Assembly: GCF_006385135.1 (NCBI RefSeq) | Contig: NZ_CP041025.1 | Coordinates: 3,875,501-3,939,500, forward strand | Reading direction: 5' to 3' | Length of the DNA: 64,000 nt | Source of the DNA: Paremcibacter congregatus | GTDB lineage: Bacteria > Pseudomonadota > Alphaproteobacteria > Sphingomonadales > Emcibacteraceae | Shown here: positions 1 through 8,301 of the stretch, piece after piece | Position numbering within the stretch: position 1 is the stretch's first letter | Layout of the letters: each line of letters begins with the position of its first letter | Program-made: the position numbers and the translations under genes | Notes under the pieces: model-generated | Told to the model about the DNA's origin: nothing | The model's database searches: none | What the model saw: only the letters and a program-made list of their open reading frames with translations

Positions 1-8
1 AGACTAAA

Positions 9-1172
9 GTGATCACAAACGGTTTTACCTATCTGGCTGTTTTAATATTTATTGGCGGCGCCATTAAGCTGCTGGAAGATACAAAACGGTTCAGAATATT
101 TGACTATGTGCCCGGTGTGGTTGCCCTGTATTTTATCGTTATGGTCCTCGCCTCTCTGGGGCTCTGGTCCGAAACTGATAGTGTTTCCACCACCTATAGC
201 GGCGTCAAAGGTAATCTACTGCCGGCCATGATTTTCCTGATGTTACTCAAAGGCGACCTGCGACAGATTGCGGCCCTCGGCCCCCGCATGCTAACGGCCT
301 TTGCCGCCGCGTCAGTCAGCATCGGCATTGGTTTTATTATCACCTACAGCCTGCTGATGCATTGGCTGCCGGACGGTTCCTGGAAGGCCTTTGCCGCGCT
401 CAGCGGAAGCTGGATGGGCGGGACCGGCAATATGGCCGCCATACAGGGAGCCTTGAATGTACCGGATTCGAGCATGGGTTATACCCTGCTGATGGATTCC
501 ATAGACTATGCCATATGGGTGATTCTTCTGCTTGCTCTGGTGCCCCACGCCCCGATCTTCAATCGCTGGACAAAAAGCAATTCTCGTCTGCTGGATGAGA
601 TCGGCCGCAAGATCGAGGCGGAAGAAAACAAGACCCCGCGCCCGTTGAACTTTACCTCACTGATTTTTCTGATCGGGGCCGGTTTGATGGCCTCGGCTGT
701 GGCCCAATCCCTGGCCGGACTGATGCCTGTCAGCAGCTTCTTCTCCCAGACGACCTGGGCCGTACTGATTGTCACCGTTTTTGGTGTTCTGGCCGCCATG
801 AGCCCCCTGGGCCGCCTGCCGGGATCGAATGAAATCGCCAACGTCATGCTCTATGCGATCATCGGCCTGATTGCCTCCAAAGCCGATTTTTCCGAATTGA
901 CCCAAGCACCGCTTTTTGTCTTTGCCGGTCTGATGATTTTACTGATCCACGGGGCCTGCATGATGGTGGCGGCCAAATTATTCAAGCTGGATCTTTTTTC
1001 CTGCGGCGTCGCATCGCTGGCCAATATTGGCGGTGTGGCCTCGGCCCCGATCCTTGCCGCCGCCTATTCTCAAGCCCTGATCCCGGTCGGCGTACTTATG
1101 GCGATGCTGGGGTATATCATTGGCACGGGCGGCGGCCTTTTGGTCGGGAAAATACTGGCTCTTCTAACTTAG
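9..1172 (+). CDS. DUF819 family membrane transporter (possibly 5'-partial)
   Basis: Integral membrane protein of the DUF819 (YjcL) family, about 387 residues, almost entirely hydrophobic with roughly ten to eleven predicted helices. The family is thought to be a secondary transporter, but its substrate is not established to my knowledge. A family-like sequence YSGVKGNLLPAMIFLMLLKG lies near residue 65 and a glycine-rich GSWMGGTGNMAAIQG near residue 135. The frame is open to the window edge; GTG at 9 is the only visible start and a slightly earlier one could exist. The next gene, an NlpC/P60 lipoprotein, begins 9 nt downstream and a dipeptide epimerase follows, so an operon is likely. I infer import of a peptidoglycan-derived peptide such as L-Ala-D-Glu. 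A paralogue lies at 43879-45012. Confidence 0.8.
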   Translation: MITNGFTYLAVLIFIGGAIKLLEDTKRFRIFDYVPGVVALYFIVMVLASLGLWSETDSVSTTYSGVKGNLLPAMIFLMLLKGDLRQIAALGPRMLTAFAAASVSIGIGFIITYSLLMHWLPDGSWKAFAALSGSWMGGTGNMAAIQGALNVPDSSMGYTLLMDSIDYAIWVILLLALVPHAPIFNRWTKSNSRLLDEIGRKIEAEENKTPRPLNFTSLIFLIGAGLMASAVAQSLAGLMPVSSFFSQTTWAVLIVTVFGVLAAMSPLGRLPGSNEIANVMLYAIIGLIASKADFSELTQAPLFVFAGLMILLIHGACMMVAAKLFKLDLFSCGVASLANIGGVASAPILAAAYSQALIPVGVLMAMLGYIIGTGGGLLVGKILALLT

Positions 1173-1181
1173 AGAAAATTC

Positions 1182-2627
1182 ATGACATACCGTAACATTG
1201 CTCCCGCAAAAAAAATAATGGCCTCAACGCTTATGACAGCAACCTTCGCCCTGCTGCTCACCGCCTGCGGGCCGCAAGACAGCCCGCTTCAACAGAGCTT
1301 ACCTCCCCTGACGGATCCTTTTGTATCTGATGTCATGGGAATTACGGAAAAACACCTTTCTCCGGACCATTGGGTTGCCTCGTCATCCCGTTCGAAAATT
1401 TTGATGACAGCGGCAGAGATCCACGACTTCAATGCCCGTAATATAGCCGCAGAAAAAACCCTTTATAACCTCGCTTCCCTGCCGCAAAACTTGTCCAGAG
1501 ACGATCTTTTGGCCCGCATTCGTTCCATCAGCAACGTCCCTAAATACCCCCGAATTTATAGCGATGGCACCCCTGTCACCCAAAAAGATTTTTCCCGGTA
1601 CGAAGCAAGCCTCAACCTGGAGGCGATCAAAGAAAATAATATGCTGCGGTTCGCCATGGCGGTGCGTCGTACACCCTTACGCACCTACCCCACCCTTGAC
1701 CTTCTGTTCAGTAGCGATGCGGATAATAGAGACATTGAACGGTTTCAGGAATCCACTCTGTTTCCTGCCGATATTGCTGTGATCCTTCATGAAAGCGTCG
1801 ATGGCAACTGGTCCTTGATCCAGAGCAATACTTACATTGCCTGGGTTCAAAACAAGGATATCGCCGTAGGCGCTCGCGCTGATATTCTCGCCTACAAGGC
1901 GGCAAAAGATTTTCTGCTGGTGACGGGCGATAAAATCCACACCACCTATAACCCCGAGGTGCCGGAAGTCTCCGAATTGCAGCTGGACATGGGGGTTCGC
2001 CTTCCCCTCGACCGTCCAGAAGAATTTCAACATAACCTCTATGGCCAAAATCCTTATCTCAGCCATATGGTGAAACTCCCCATACGTCAACCAGACGGCA
2101 GCCTCGCTTTTCGTCATGCGCTGATTTCCCGCGCCAAGGATGTTCACGTAGGCTATTTACCCTTTACGGAAGAAAATATTATCCGGCAGGCGTTTAAATT
2201 TCTTGGCGAGCGCTATGGTTGGGGGCACCGCTACAATGGCCGGGACTGCACAGGCTTTGTTTCCGAAGTCTACAAAAGCTTTGGTATCCTGTTGCCGCGC
2301 AATTCCGGTGATCAAGCCAGAAGCCCCATCGGACAAAATACACGCTTTGATAAAGACACCCCCCGGGACGTCAAGCATACTGTCTTGCATCAATCCCGCG
2401 TGGGGGATATGGTCTATATGCCTGGGCATGTCATGATGATCCTTGGTCAGTCAGACGGACAACCTTTTGTGATCCATGACGTTACGGGGCTTGGTTATAT
2501 GCAGCAGGATGGGAGTATATATAAAGGCACCCTGAACGGCGTCTCCATCACCCCGATTATTCCCTTGCAAAGCAACCCGAAACGAACTTATGTGGATACA
2601 GTATCCAACATCAAGTCTATTCGATGA
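1182..2627 (+). CDS. NlpC/P60 lipoprotein, gamma-D-Glu-diamino acid endopeptidase-like
   Basis: Predicted lipoprotein of 481 residues: an N-terminal hydrophobic segment ends in the lipobox LLTAC (Cys29). The middle (about 40-310) fits the stabilising and bacterial SH3 domains seen in YkfC-type enzymes. The C-terminal NlpC/P60 domain carries Cys356 in RDCTGF, His416 in GHVMMI and His432 in VIHDV as the expected catalytic triad. The family cleaves the gamma-D-Glu to diamino-acid bond in free muropeptides, releasing L-Ala-D-Glu. That dipeptide is the substrate of the epimerase encoded 21 nt downstream, and a DUF819 transporter is 9 nt upstream. The membrane anchor implies periplasmic trimming before uptake, unlike cytoplasmic YkfC of Bacillus. 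Specificity is inferred from context. Confidence 0.87.
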   Translation: MTYRNIAPAKKIMASTLMTATFALLLTACGPQDSPLQQSLPPLTDPFVSDVMGITEKHLSPDHWVASSSRSKILMTAAEIHDFNARNIAAEKTLYNLASLPQNLSRDDLLARIRSISNVPKYPRIYSDGTPVTQKDFSRYEASLNLEAIKENNMLRFAMAVRRTPLRTYPTLDLLFSSDADNRDIERFQESTLFPADIAVILHESVDGNWSLIQSNTYIAWVQNKDIAVGARADILAYKAAKDFLLVTGDKIHTTYNPEVPEVSELQLDMGVRLPLDRPEEFQHNLYGQNPYLSHMVKLPIRQPDGSLAFRHALISRAKDVHVGYLPFTEENIIRQAFKFLGERYGWGHRYNGRDCTGFVSEVYKSFGILLPRNSGDQARSPIGQNTRFDKDTPRDVKHTVLHQSRVGDMVYMPGHVMMILGQSDGQPFVIHDVTGLGYMQQDGSIYKGTLNGVSITPIIPLQSNPKRTYVDTVSNIKSIR

Positions 2628-2648
2628 TCTTTTATCCAGGACCCTATT

Positions 2649-3740
2649 ATGAAAATTACTGATTTCAAGCTCGCTATGCTGAATGTCCCCCTGGTAACCC
2701 CATTCAAGACCGCGCTACGTACCGTAGAGCGTATCGAAAATATCGTCCTTATCATTGAAACAGACACCGGCCACAAGGGGCATGGCGAGGCCCCGGCAAC
2801 GGCTGTGATCACCGGCGACACCCACGGATCCATCATCTGCGCCATCAAGGATTATATCATGCCGCGCCTGATCGGTCGCCCGGTCACCGATCTCAATGAA
2901 ATCACCCAAATCATCCAGGGGGCGTTGGTGAATAACCTAAGCGCCAAGGCGGCAGTGGAAATTGCTATTTATGACCTTTTCGCCCAGTATTTCAATACCC
3001 CTCTTTATAAAATTCTCGGCGGCGGACAACCCCAGTTGTCCACGGATATTACCATCAGCATTGATTATATTGACAAAATGGTCGCCGATTCCGTCCAGGC
3101 GGTCGAAGCCGGGTATGAAATCCTTAAAATCAAAGTAGGCAAGGATATCGGTCTTGATATCAAACGCATCAAGGCCATTTATGCGGCGGTAAAAGACCGC
3201 GCATTGCTGCGCCTTGATGCCAATCAGGGCTGGACCGCCCGTCAGGCCGTGGATGCTCTGGATATTCTGGAACAGGCTGGCGTCAAGCTCGACCTCATTG
3301 AGCAACCCGTGAAAGGCAAAGACCTGCAGGGCATGCAATATGTCACTAAACGGGTCCGGACGCCGGTAATGTCCGACGAAAGCACCTTTGGCCCGCGCGA
3401 AGTGATCCAGCTTATCCAGATGCAGGCGGCTGATATCATCAACATCAAGTTGATGAAAACCGGCGGCCTTTCAAACGCCATCAAGATTGCCGATATTGCG
3501 GCCATTTATGATGTGGAATGCATGATCGGCTGCATGCTGGAATCCAGCATCAGCGTGGTGGCCGCCGCCCATCTTGCCGTGGCTAAATCCCACGTGATCA
3601 CGAAGATCGACCTGGATGGGCCGTCGCTCTGCAAGATCAATCCCGTTGAGAGCAAAACCTGTTTCAATGGACCGGAAATCACCCTCAGCGATGAGCCGGG
3701 GTTGGGCATTAAGTCGGTTAATAATCTTACGATGTTATAA
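2649..3740 (+). CDS. ykfB: L-Ala-D/L-Glu epimerase (dipeptide epimerase)
   Basis: Enolase-superfamily enzyme of 363 residues that interconverts L-Ala-D-Glu and L-Ala-L-Glu, so that ordinary peptidases can finish peptidoglycan stem-peptide breakdown. The acid/base lysines are in KIKVG (Lys160, Lys162) and Lys267 in NIKLMKTGG. The Mg ligands are Asp190 (RLDANQGW), Glu218 (IEQPV) and Asp243 (MSDES). The C-terminal DxD motif (Asp321, Asp323 in KIDLDGP) is the hallmark of dipeptide epimerases that bind the substrate ammonium group. These positions nearly coincide with those I recall for the Bacillus subtilis enzyme. It is the third gene of the DUF819-NlpC operon and is followed by a terminator. 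The exact dipeptide is inferred from context. Confidence 0.93.
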   Translation: MKITDFKLAMLNVPLVTPFKTALRTVERIENIVLIIETDTGHKGHGEAPATAVITGDTHGSIICAIKDYIMPRLIGRPVTDLNEITQIIQGALVNNLSAKAAVEIAIYDLFAQYFNTPLYKILGGGQPQLSTDITISIDYIDKMVADSVQAVEAGYEILKIKVGKDIGLDIKRIKAIYAAVKDRALLRLDANQGWTARQAVDALDILEQAGVKLDLIEQPVKGKDLQGMQYVTKRVRTPVMSDESTFGPREVIQLIQMQAADIINIKLMKTGGLSNAIKIADIAAIYDVECMIGCMLESSISVVAAAHLAVAKSHVITKIDLDGPSLCKINPVESKTCFNGPEITLSDEPGLGIKSVNNLTML

Positions 3741-3777
3741 ATTCAGGGGATCATTTAATCCTTTATCAGAATTATCG

Positions 3778-3808
3778 GAAGGGCATGTTCAAGCGCCCCT
3801 TCTTTTTT
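3778..3808 (+). terminator. Rho-independent terminator after the epimerase gene
   Basis: GAAGGG (3778-3783) pairs with CCCTTC (3797-3802) and is followed by six T residues (3803-3808). It ends the plus-strand operon of DUF819, NlpC and epimerase, facing the convergent serine hydrolase gene. Confidence 0.75.
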
Positions 3809-3817
3809 GCTCCGGTT

Positions 3818-5389
3818 TTATTTCTCTCTATGAAACAGTAGGTCCTGGAAATCAAAACTGAAATCGGTATCTTCTGAAACGGGGATCATTTTCACCGTGA
3901 CGATTTTGCCCGCCTCATCCGGCGTAAAAGAGACATAAGCGTCGGCCCCCATATTACGGTTATCCCACCTTACAATAAAAGTATTCCCTTCAAAGGGTTC
4001 GAGATTCCCTTGAAGCTGGATTGACTTTATCGAGCGGAACCGCAACCCCCTTTTGGTTTCCCGCACTTCCACCTGGCCGAACCACCGATCCCGATACAAG
4101 CCCACATAACGATGGGCGGGCAGCGCCATACTGCCGCTGCTCACTAGCGGGGCGGTCTTCGCTTTTGTTTCAGCCCTGGCCTCTTGCTGCGCCTGAGTAT
4201 ACTCTTTGATCCAGTTCTTTTTAGGAGCGCCCATATAGGATTTGACAATTGTTTGCATGACCGAAGACCGGGCCGCAGAATTGGACCCGTTACTCAGGAT
4301 CATAATCCCGACTTCTAATTCAGGCACCAATGTCAGGTAGGCCTGCATGCCGGACAAGGTACCTGTATGGGACACCACTTCATATCCCCGCACATCCGCT
4401 TTGCGCCAGCCGAGGCCGTAAGTTTTGAAATGCGTGTTATCCCACGCTCTTTCTTTATCCGACAAAGGTAAGATAGTGTGGGACCGCCACATTTCGTCCC
4501 GTTGCTCTTCACTGAAAAGACGGTTTCCTTCGGGGCCAACGCCGCCTTGTAACTGGGTCATCATCCAGCGCGCCATACCCCGCACATTACAGACCATTCC
4601 CCCTGCCGCCGCCGAGGCTTTCACCGCGCCGTTAATGGCATTGCGTGGAATGGGGACAATTTTACCTTCCACAACCCCATGAGGGGTGGCCACATTATGG
4701 AGGCTTTCCTCCGGTATTCTCCCCGAATAACAGGCCATATTCAAGGGGTCCAGGATACGCGTCTGCACAAACTCTTCCCAGGAAGTGCCGCTGGCCACAG
4801 CCACTACCTCCCCGGCGACTATATAAAGAAGGTTATCATAAGCATATTCGCTGCGGAAACTGGTCACCGGATCCAGATGACGGAGGTTGTGAATAATTTC
4901 CGTGCGGGAGAATCCGGAAGGTTCCGGCCATAACATCAAATCTCCGGCGCCGGGCCCCAGCCCACTACGATGCGTCAGCAGGTCGCGGATGGTAAATTCC
5001 CCGGTCACCCAAGGGTCAGCCATTTTGAAATCTGGCAAATGGCTGGTGACCAGATCATCCCACCCGAGTTTTCCTTCATCCACCAAAATGGCGAGCGCCG
5101 CTGTTGTAAAGGCTTTGGTGGTGGATGCGATGCTAAACAACGTATCGGCGTCCACCTTGTCAGAGGCCGCGTAATCCCGTTTGCCATATCCCGCCAAATG
5201 CACAATCTTGCCCTTATGGACAATGCTGACGGCCATGCCCGGGGTGTTAAAGCGATCCAGCGCCTGCCGGACCACCTTTTTGATCTGCCACTGACTAGGG
5301 CCTTTTGACGGTTTAGCCTGGAGATCGGGGGAGAGGCCCAGGCCCAGGCCCAGACACAGGCTCAAGCAGAAACCCAGACAAAGGTGCAT
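3818..5389 (-). CDS. Beta-lactamase-family serine hydrolase (S12, CubicO/AmpC-like), exported
   Basis: Predicted exported serine hydrolase of 523 residues. The open frame extends 114 codons further upstream into the RpiR gene, but ATG at 5389 is followed directly by a leucine-rich signal peptide (about residues 1-25), so I place the start there. Penicillin-binding-type motifs are clear: SxxK as Ser89-TTK92, YxN as Tyr184-Asp-Asn186, and an HTGTLSG segment in place of KTG. The C-terminal part (about 425-523) fits a lipocalin-like DUF3471 domain. S12 relatives include D-aminopeptidases, DD-peptidases and esterases. Beside peptidoglycan-catabolic genes, a D-amino-acid peptidase role is plausible but unproven. 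It probably shares a transcript with the upstream regulator gene, 154 bp away. Confidence 0.85.
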   Translation of the reverse strand: MHLCLGFCLSLCLGLGLGLSPDLQAKPSKGPSQWQIKKVVRQALDRFNTPGMAVSIVHKGKIVHLAGYGKRDYAASDKVDADTLFSIASTTKAFTTAALAILVDEGKLGWDDLVTSHLPDFKMADPWVTGEFTIRDLLTHRSGLGPGAGDLMLWPEPSGFSRTEIIHNLRHLDPVTSFRSEYAYDNLLYIVAGEVVAVASGTSWEEFVQTRILDPLNMACYSGRIPEESLHNVATPHGVVEGKIVPIPRNAINGAVKASAAAGGMVCNVRGMARWMMTQLQGGVGPEGNRLFSEEQRDEMWRSHTILPLSDKERAWDNTHFKTYGLGWRKADVRGYEVVSHTGTLSGMQAYLTLVPELEVGIMILSNGSNSAARSSVMQTIVKSYMGAPKKNWIKEYTQAQQEARAETKAKTAPLVSSGSMALPAHRYVGLYRDRWFGQVEVRETKRGLRFRSIKSIQLQGNLEPFEGNTFIVRWDNRNMGADAYVSFTPDEAGKIVTVKMIPVSEDTDFSFDFQDLLFHREK

Positions 5390-5543
5390 CACCTTGCCAA
5401 GCTTTAGACTATTCTTAGGATGATTTCTGACTGGTGACACAAACACTAATTTTCTCCCTAACTCTGGTTCCAGTGAGTGAAGTGCGCCAAACTGGAATAA
5501 CTTATTCAATAGGTTTTTTGATAGCAAAAAATCTGGCCTCAGC

Positions 5544-6401
5544 TTAACTGTGACCCGAGGCGCGTCGACTATCGATAAGCAATTCACGCATATGCGCATT
5601 ACGGTTCGATAACAGTAAAAACAAGGCATCGATGATATGTTGCAGGGCGACACGCCCGGCAATATGCGGAACATGTTCGATTTGACTAGCCACCGCCTCT
5701 TCCGAACAGAGAAACAGGCTAAGGTCGGCACAAAGACTGAGAGGGTTTACATCATATTCCGTTACGCTGATTACTGTGACGCCAGCCTCCTTAGCCGTTT
5801 CCGCCAGATCAACAATTTGGCTATTTTGTCCGGAAACAGACACCGCAAGCAGAACATCGCCCCGCTTCATAGAGGCCAGGTTAGCCTTTTGTAAAAACAG
5901 ATCGCTTTCCGCAATAACCGACTTGCCCATGATCATCAGTTTGAGGGAAAAATCCTTTAAAAGGAGCGAGTACCCCCCGGCAGCAACAAATTGTATACGA
6001 TGTGCCTCCTCAAGTACCCGAACAACATCAAGCAAAACCTCTTCCTGATTCAGCTCGGCAATGGTGTTTAGAATATCCCGTTTCATTCGGGCTATATCCT
6101 CAAAAACACCGCCCATGGCCGGCGTCGTCCGGGCACCGGCTTGAACAAGATCCGACTGTGTCGTTCCGCCTCGTCCCAAATCCTCGCTCACGGCCAATTT
6201 CAGGTCAGGATAGCCCCGATACCCCAGTTTCTGGCTGAACTTCACCACACTGGATTGACTGACTCCCACAGCCTCCGCCAATTGTTGTGACGAATAATCC
6301 CGCAGCAAAGACGCATTATTAAGAATAAAGTCAGCCAGTTTTCGTCCGTTACCAGACATTTCCCGGACCGAACGCTGCATTTCTCCCAAACAGTCTTTCA
6401 T
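5544..6401 (-). CDS. RpiR/MurR-family transcriptional regulator (HTH plus SIS)
   Basis: Regulator of about 285 residues with an N-terminal HTH_6 domain (helix pattern around YSSQQLAEAVGVSQSSVVKF) and a C-terminal SIS sugar-phosphate binding domain (around VAAGGYS and VSVSGQNSQIVDLAE). I prefer ATG 6401, preceded by GGGTGA, over ATG 6425, which has no ribosome-binding site. MurR of E. coli, in this family, senses MurNAc-6-phosphate. The ligand here is likely a phosphorylated amino sugar from peptidoglycan, given the nearby murQ and nag genes. It is divergent from lysA, and a perfect palindrome at 6588-6602 in that intergenic region is the obvious candidate operator. The serine hydrolase lies downstream on the same strand. 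Confidence 0.88.
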   Translation of the reverse strand: MKDCLGEMQRSVREMSGNGRKLADFILNNASLLRDYSSQQLAEAVGVSQSSVVKFSQKLGYRGYPDLKLAVSEDLGRGGTTQSDLVQAGARTTPAMGGVFEDIARMKRDILNTIAELNQEEVLLDVVRVLEEAHRIQFVAAGGYSLLLKDFSLKLMIMGKSVIAESDLFLQKANLASMKRGDVLLAVSVSGQNSQIVDLAETAKEAGVTVISVTEYDVNPLSLCADLSLFLCSEEAVASQIEHVPHIAGRVALQHIIDALFLLLSNRNAHMRELLIDSRRASGHS

Positions 6402-6587
6402 CAATTTCACCCACAGAATCTGCATATATCATAGTGGTTTTAAGAAGCGGCTACAGCCTTTGGACTGATGTCTCTTTCAACACACACCTCCGGCGCGACA
6501 TTTTTGCCTCGCCTTTCTGGTATTATGCAGTTTCGACCATCATAATAAAATATATTATTCCGTGCAAGCAGCAAGAACTTGACAATA

Positions 6588-6602
6588 GGAATAATATATT
6601 CC
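6588..6602. promoter_or_regulatory. Palindromic operator candidate between rpiR and lysA
   Basis: GGAATA-ATA-TATTCC is a perfect 6-3-6 palindrome. A further copy of its arm, AATATATTATTCC, lies about 30 nt upstream and pairs exactly with GGAATAATATATT, giving a larger 13-bp inverted repeat. TTGACA at 6579-6584 looks like a -35 box for lysA, with the palindrome in the spacer, which suits repression. Binding by the adjacent RpiR protein is inferred. Confidence 0.55.
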
Positions 6603-6672
6603 AATTTTGCCTTTTCGCGCTTTGTGATGTGAACAGTTTCACTCCTGCGTACAAGCAAAAAGGCTACTATAA

Positions 6673-7935
6673 ATGGATTCTTTTGCATATCGGCATCATA
6701 AACTGCATGCGGAAGATTTCCCCCTTGAGCGGATGGCCCAGGAAATCGGGACGCCCTTCTATTGTTATTCGACAGAAACGCTCATCCGTCATCATTCTGT
6801 ATTTTGCGAAGCTTTTACGGACCGCGATTTCCTGTTGTGTTACGCCGTTAAGGCGAATACCAATCAGGCGGTGATTAAAACTCTCGCTGATCAAGGAGCC
6901 GGGGCCGATGTGGTGTCGGAAGGCGAATTACGCCGGGCCTTAAAAGCCGGCATCCCGGCGGACAAGATCGTTTATTCCGGGGTTGCCAAAACCAAGAGAG
7001 AGATGGCTTACGCCCTGGAAAAAGGTATTTTTCAATTTAACGTGGAATCCGAGCCGGAACTTTATCAGTTAAACGACGTAGCCAGCCGGTTGGGCAAGGT
7101 CGCCGCCATTGCCTTCCGCATAAATCCTGATGTGGATGCAAAAACCCATGCCAAGATTGCCACGGGAAGGGCGGAAAATAAATTTGGCGTACCTCTGAAA
7201 AGGGCCCGGGCCATTTATGCCGACGCCGCAAAACTACCCGGCATCAGGGTACAGGGGGTTGATCTTCATATCGGATCCCAATTGACAGACTTGGCGCCTT
7301 TTGAGCAGGCCTTCCATATCGCCGGAAAATTGGTGGAGGATTTACGACGAGACGGTCATGACATCACCGTTCTTGATCTGGGCGGCGGTTTGGGGATTCC
7401 GTATGACCAGACAGAAACAGCTCCTCCCTTGCCCCACCTTTATGGCCAGATGGCACAACGGATCGTTGGACATCTGGGTTGCAAGATTATTTGTGAACCC
7501 GGGCGACTTCTGGTGGGGAATGCCGGCATCTTGGTGTCCGAGGTTATTTATGTCAAAAAAGGCGAGGATCGTAATTTTCTTATCATTGATGCGGCCATGA
7601 ATGACCTGATCAGGCCCAGCCTGTATGAAGCTTATCACGAGATCGTCGCCCTGGAGGAAACCGGCGCTAACCCGGTAACATACGACATCGTCGGCCCCGT
7701 CTGCGAAACGGGTGATACCTTTGCCCAAGGCCGGACCTTGCCCGAACTTGCAACTGGTGACCTTGTGGCCATCCGTTCCGCAGGGGCTTACGGAGCCGTA
7801 ATGGCTTCGACCTATAATACAAGACGGCTTATCCCGGAAGTATTGGTAAAGGGTGACTCATATGCCGTTATTCGCCCTCGACCGGACTATGAAGACATCA
7901 TTGGTCTGGATGTCCTGCCAGACTGGCTTGACTAA
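6673..7935 (+). CDS. lysA: Diaminopimelate decarboxylase
   Basis: Fold-type III PLP enzyme of 420 residues converting meso-diaminopimelate to L-lysine in the cytoplasm. The PLP lysine is Lys60 in YAVKAN. HIGSQ, GGGLGIPY (phosphate-binding glycine loop), EPGRLLVGNAG and GPVCETGDTFA (substrate-contact Cys-Glu segment) are typical of LysA. The gene stands alone between a divergent RpiR regulator and a TBDR, not beside argH or the lipoprotein genes where biosynthetic lysA often sits. Inside a peptidoglycan-degradation locus it may serve catabolism of diaminopimelate released from stem peptides. Whether it is the only lysA of the genome cannot be seen here. AAGG about 11 nt upstream supports the ATG. 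Confidence 0.93.
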   Translation: MDSFAYRHHKLHAEDFPLERMAQEIGTPFYCYSTETLIRHHSVFCEAFTDRDFLLCYAVKANTNQAVIKTLADQGAGADVVSEGELRRALKAGIPADKIVYSGVAKTKREMAYALEKGIFQFNVESEPELYQLNDVASRLGKVAAIAFRINPDVDAKTHAKIATGRAENKFGVPLKRARAIYADAAKLPGIRVQGVDLHIGSQLTDLAPFEQAFHIAGKLVEDLRRDGHDITVLDLGGGLGIPYDQTETAPPLPHLYGQMAQRIVGHLGCKIICEPGRLLVGNAGILVSEVIYVKKGEDRNFLIIDAAMNDLIRPSLYEAYHEIVALEETGANPVTYDIVGPVCETGDTFAQGRTLPELATGDLVAIRSAGAYGAVMASTYNTRRLIPEVLVKGDSYAVIRPRPDYEDIIGLDVLPDWLD

Positions 7936-8301
7936 CACAGCGCAGTCGCCCCTCCAATAACATGCAATACATGTTTTAGGACTGTTTCTTCAAAACAAAA
8001 TCTGAACCATTTTGGCTCAGCCTTTTTGATCGTATCCCAAGTCAACCAAAGGCCTCCCCCTTCCTCACACCGTCTTGCCATACGTATAACATAGCCCCTT
8101 ACCACTGATCAAAACAAGTAAGACAAAAACCTTACCTCTGGAATTGTTTTCAGAAATAATTTGCAAAATGGTATCTATAATAGTAGATAAGGTATTATTA
8201 TGGAGTACAACAAACAATACCAATATTGCATTTTTCGTATGTAGTATTTGATTTTTTACATTGCTTTTTGCCACAATGCGAGACTTTAAAAGGGACAAAT
8301 T
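7936..8301. other. Intergenic region holding regulatory half-sites for the TBDR gene
   Basis: No credible gene. The AT-rich right half carries AATGGTAT (8167-8174), GGTATT (8191-8196) and the inverted AATACCAAT (8216-8224), which match motifs upstream of other genes of the peptidoglycan locus. A ribosome-binding site AAAGGGA precedes the TBDR start at 8302. No clear terminator for lysA was found. Confidence 0.6.
8167..8224 (+). promoter_or_regulatory. Cluster of TTGGTAT-type half-sites upstream of TBDR
   Basis: Half-sites AATGGTAT (8167-8174), AAGGTATT (8189-8196) and the inverted AATACCAAT (8216-8224). They resemble half-sites of HutC/NagR/DasR-type GntR operators (TGGTNTANACCA). Two such regulators are encoded nearby, and their role here is inferred from recurrence of the motif. 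Confidence 0.45.

Noticed and set aside
5390-5731. N-terminal extension of the serine hydrolase frame
   Set aside because: It overlaps the RpiR gene, has no signal-like or family sequence, and a proper signal peptide begins at ATG 5389.
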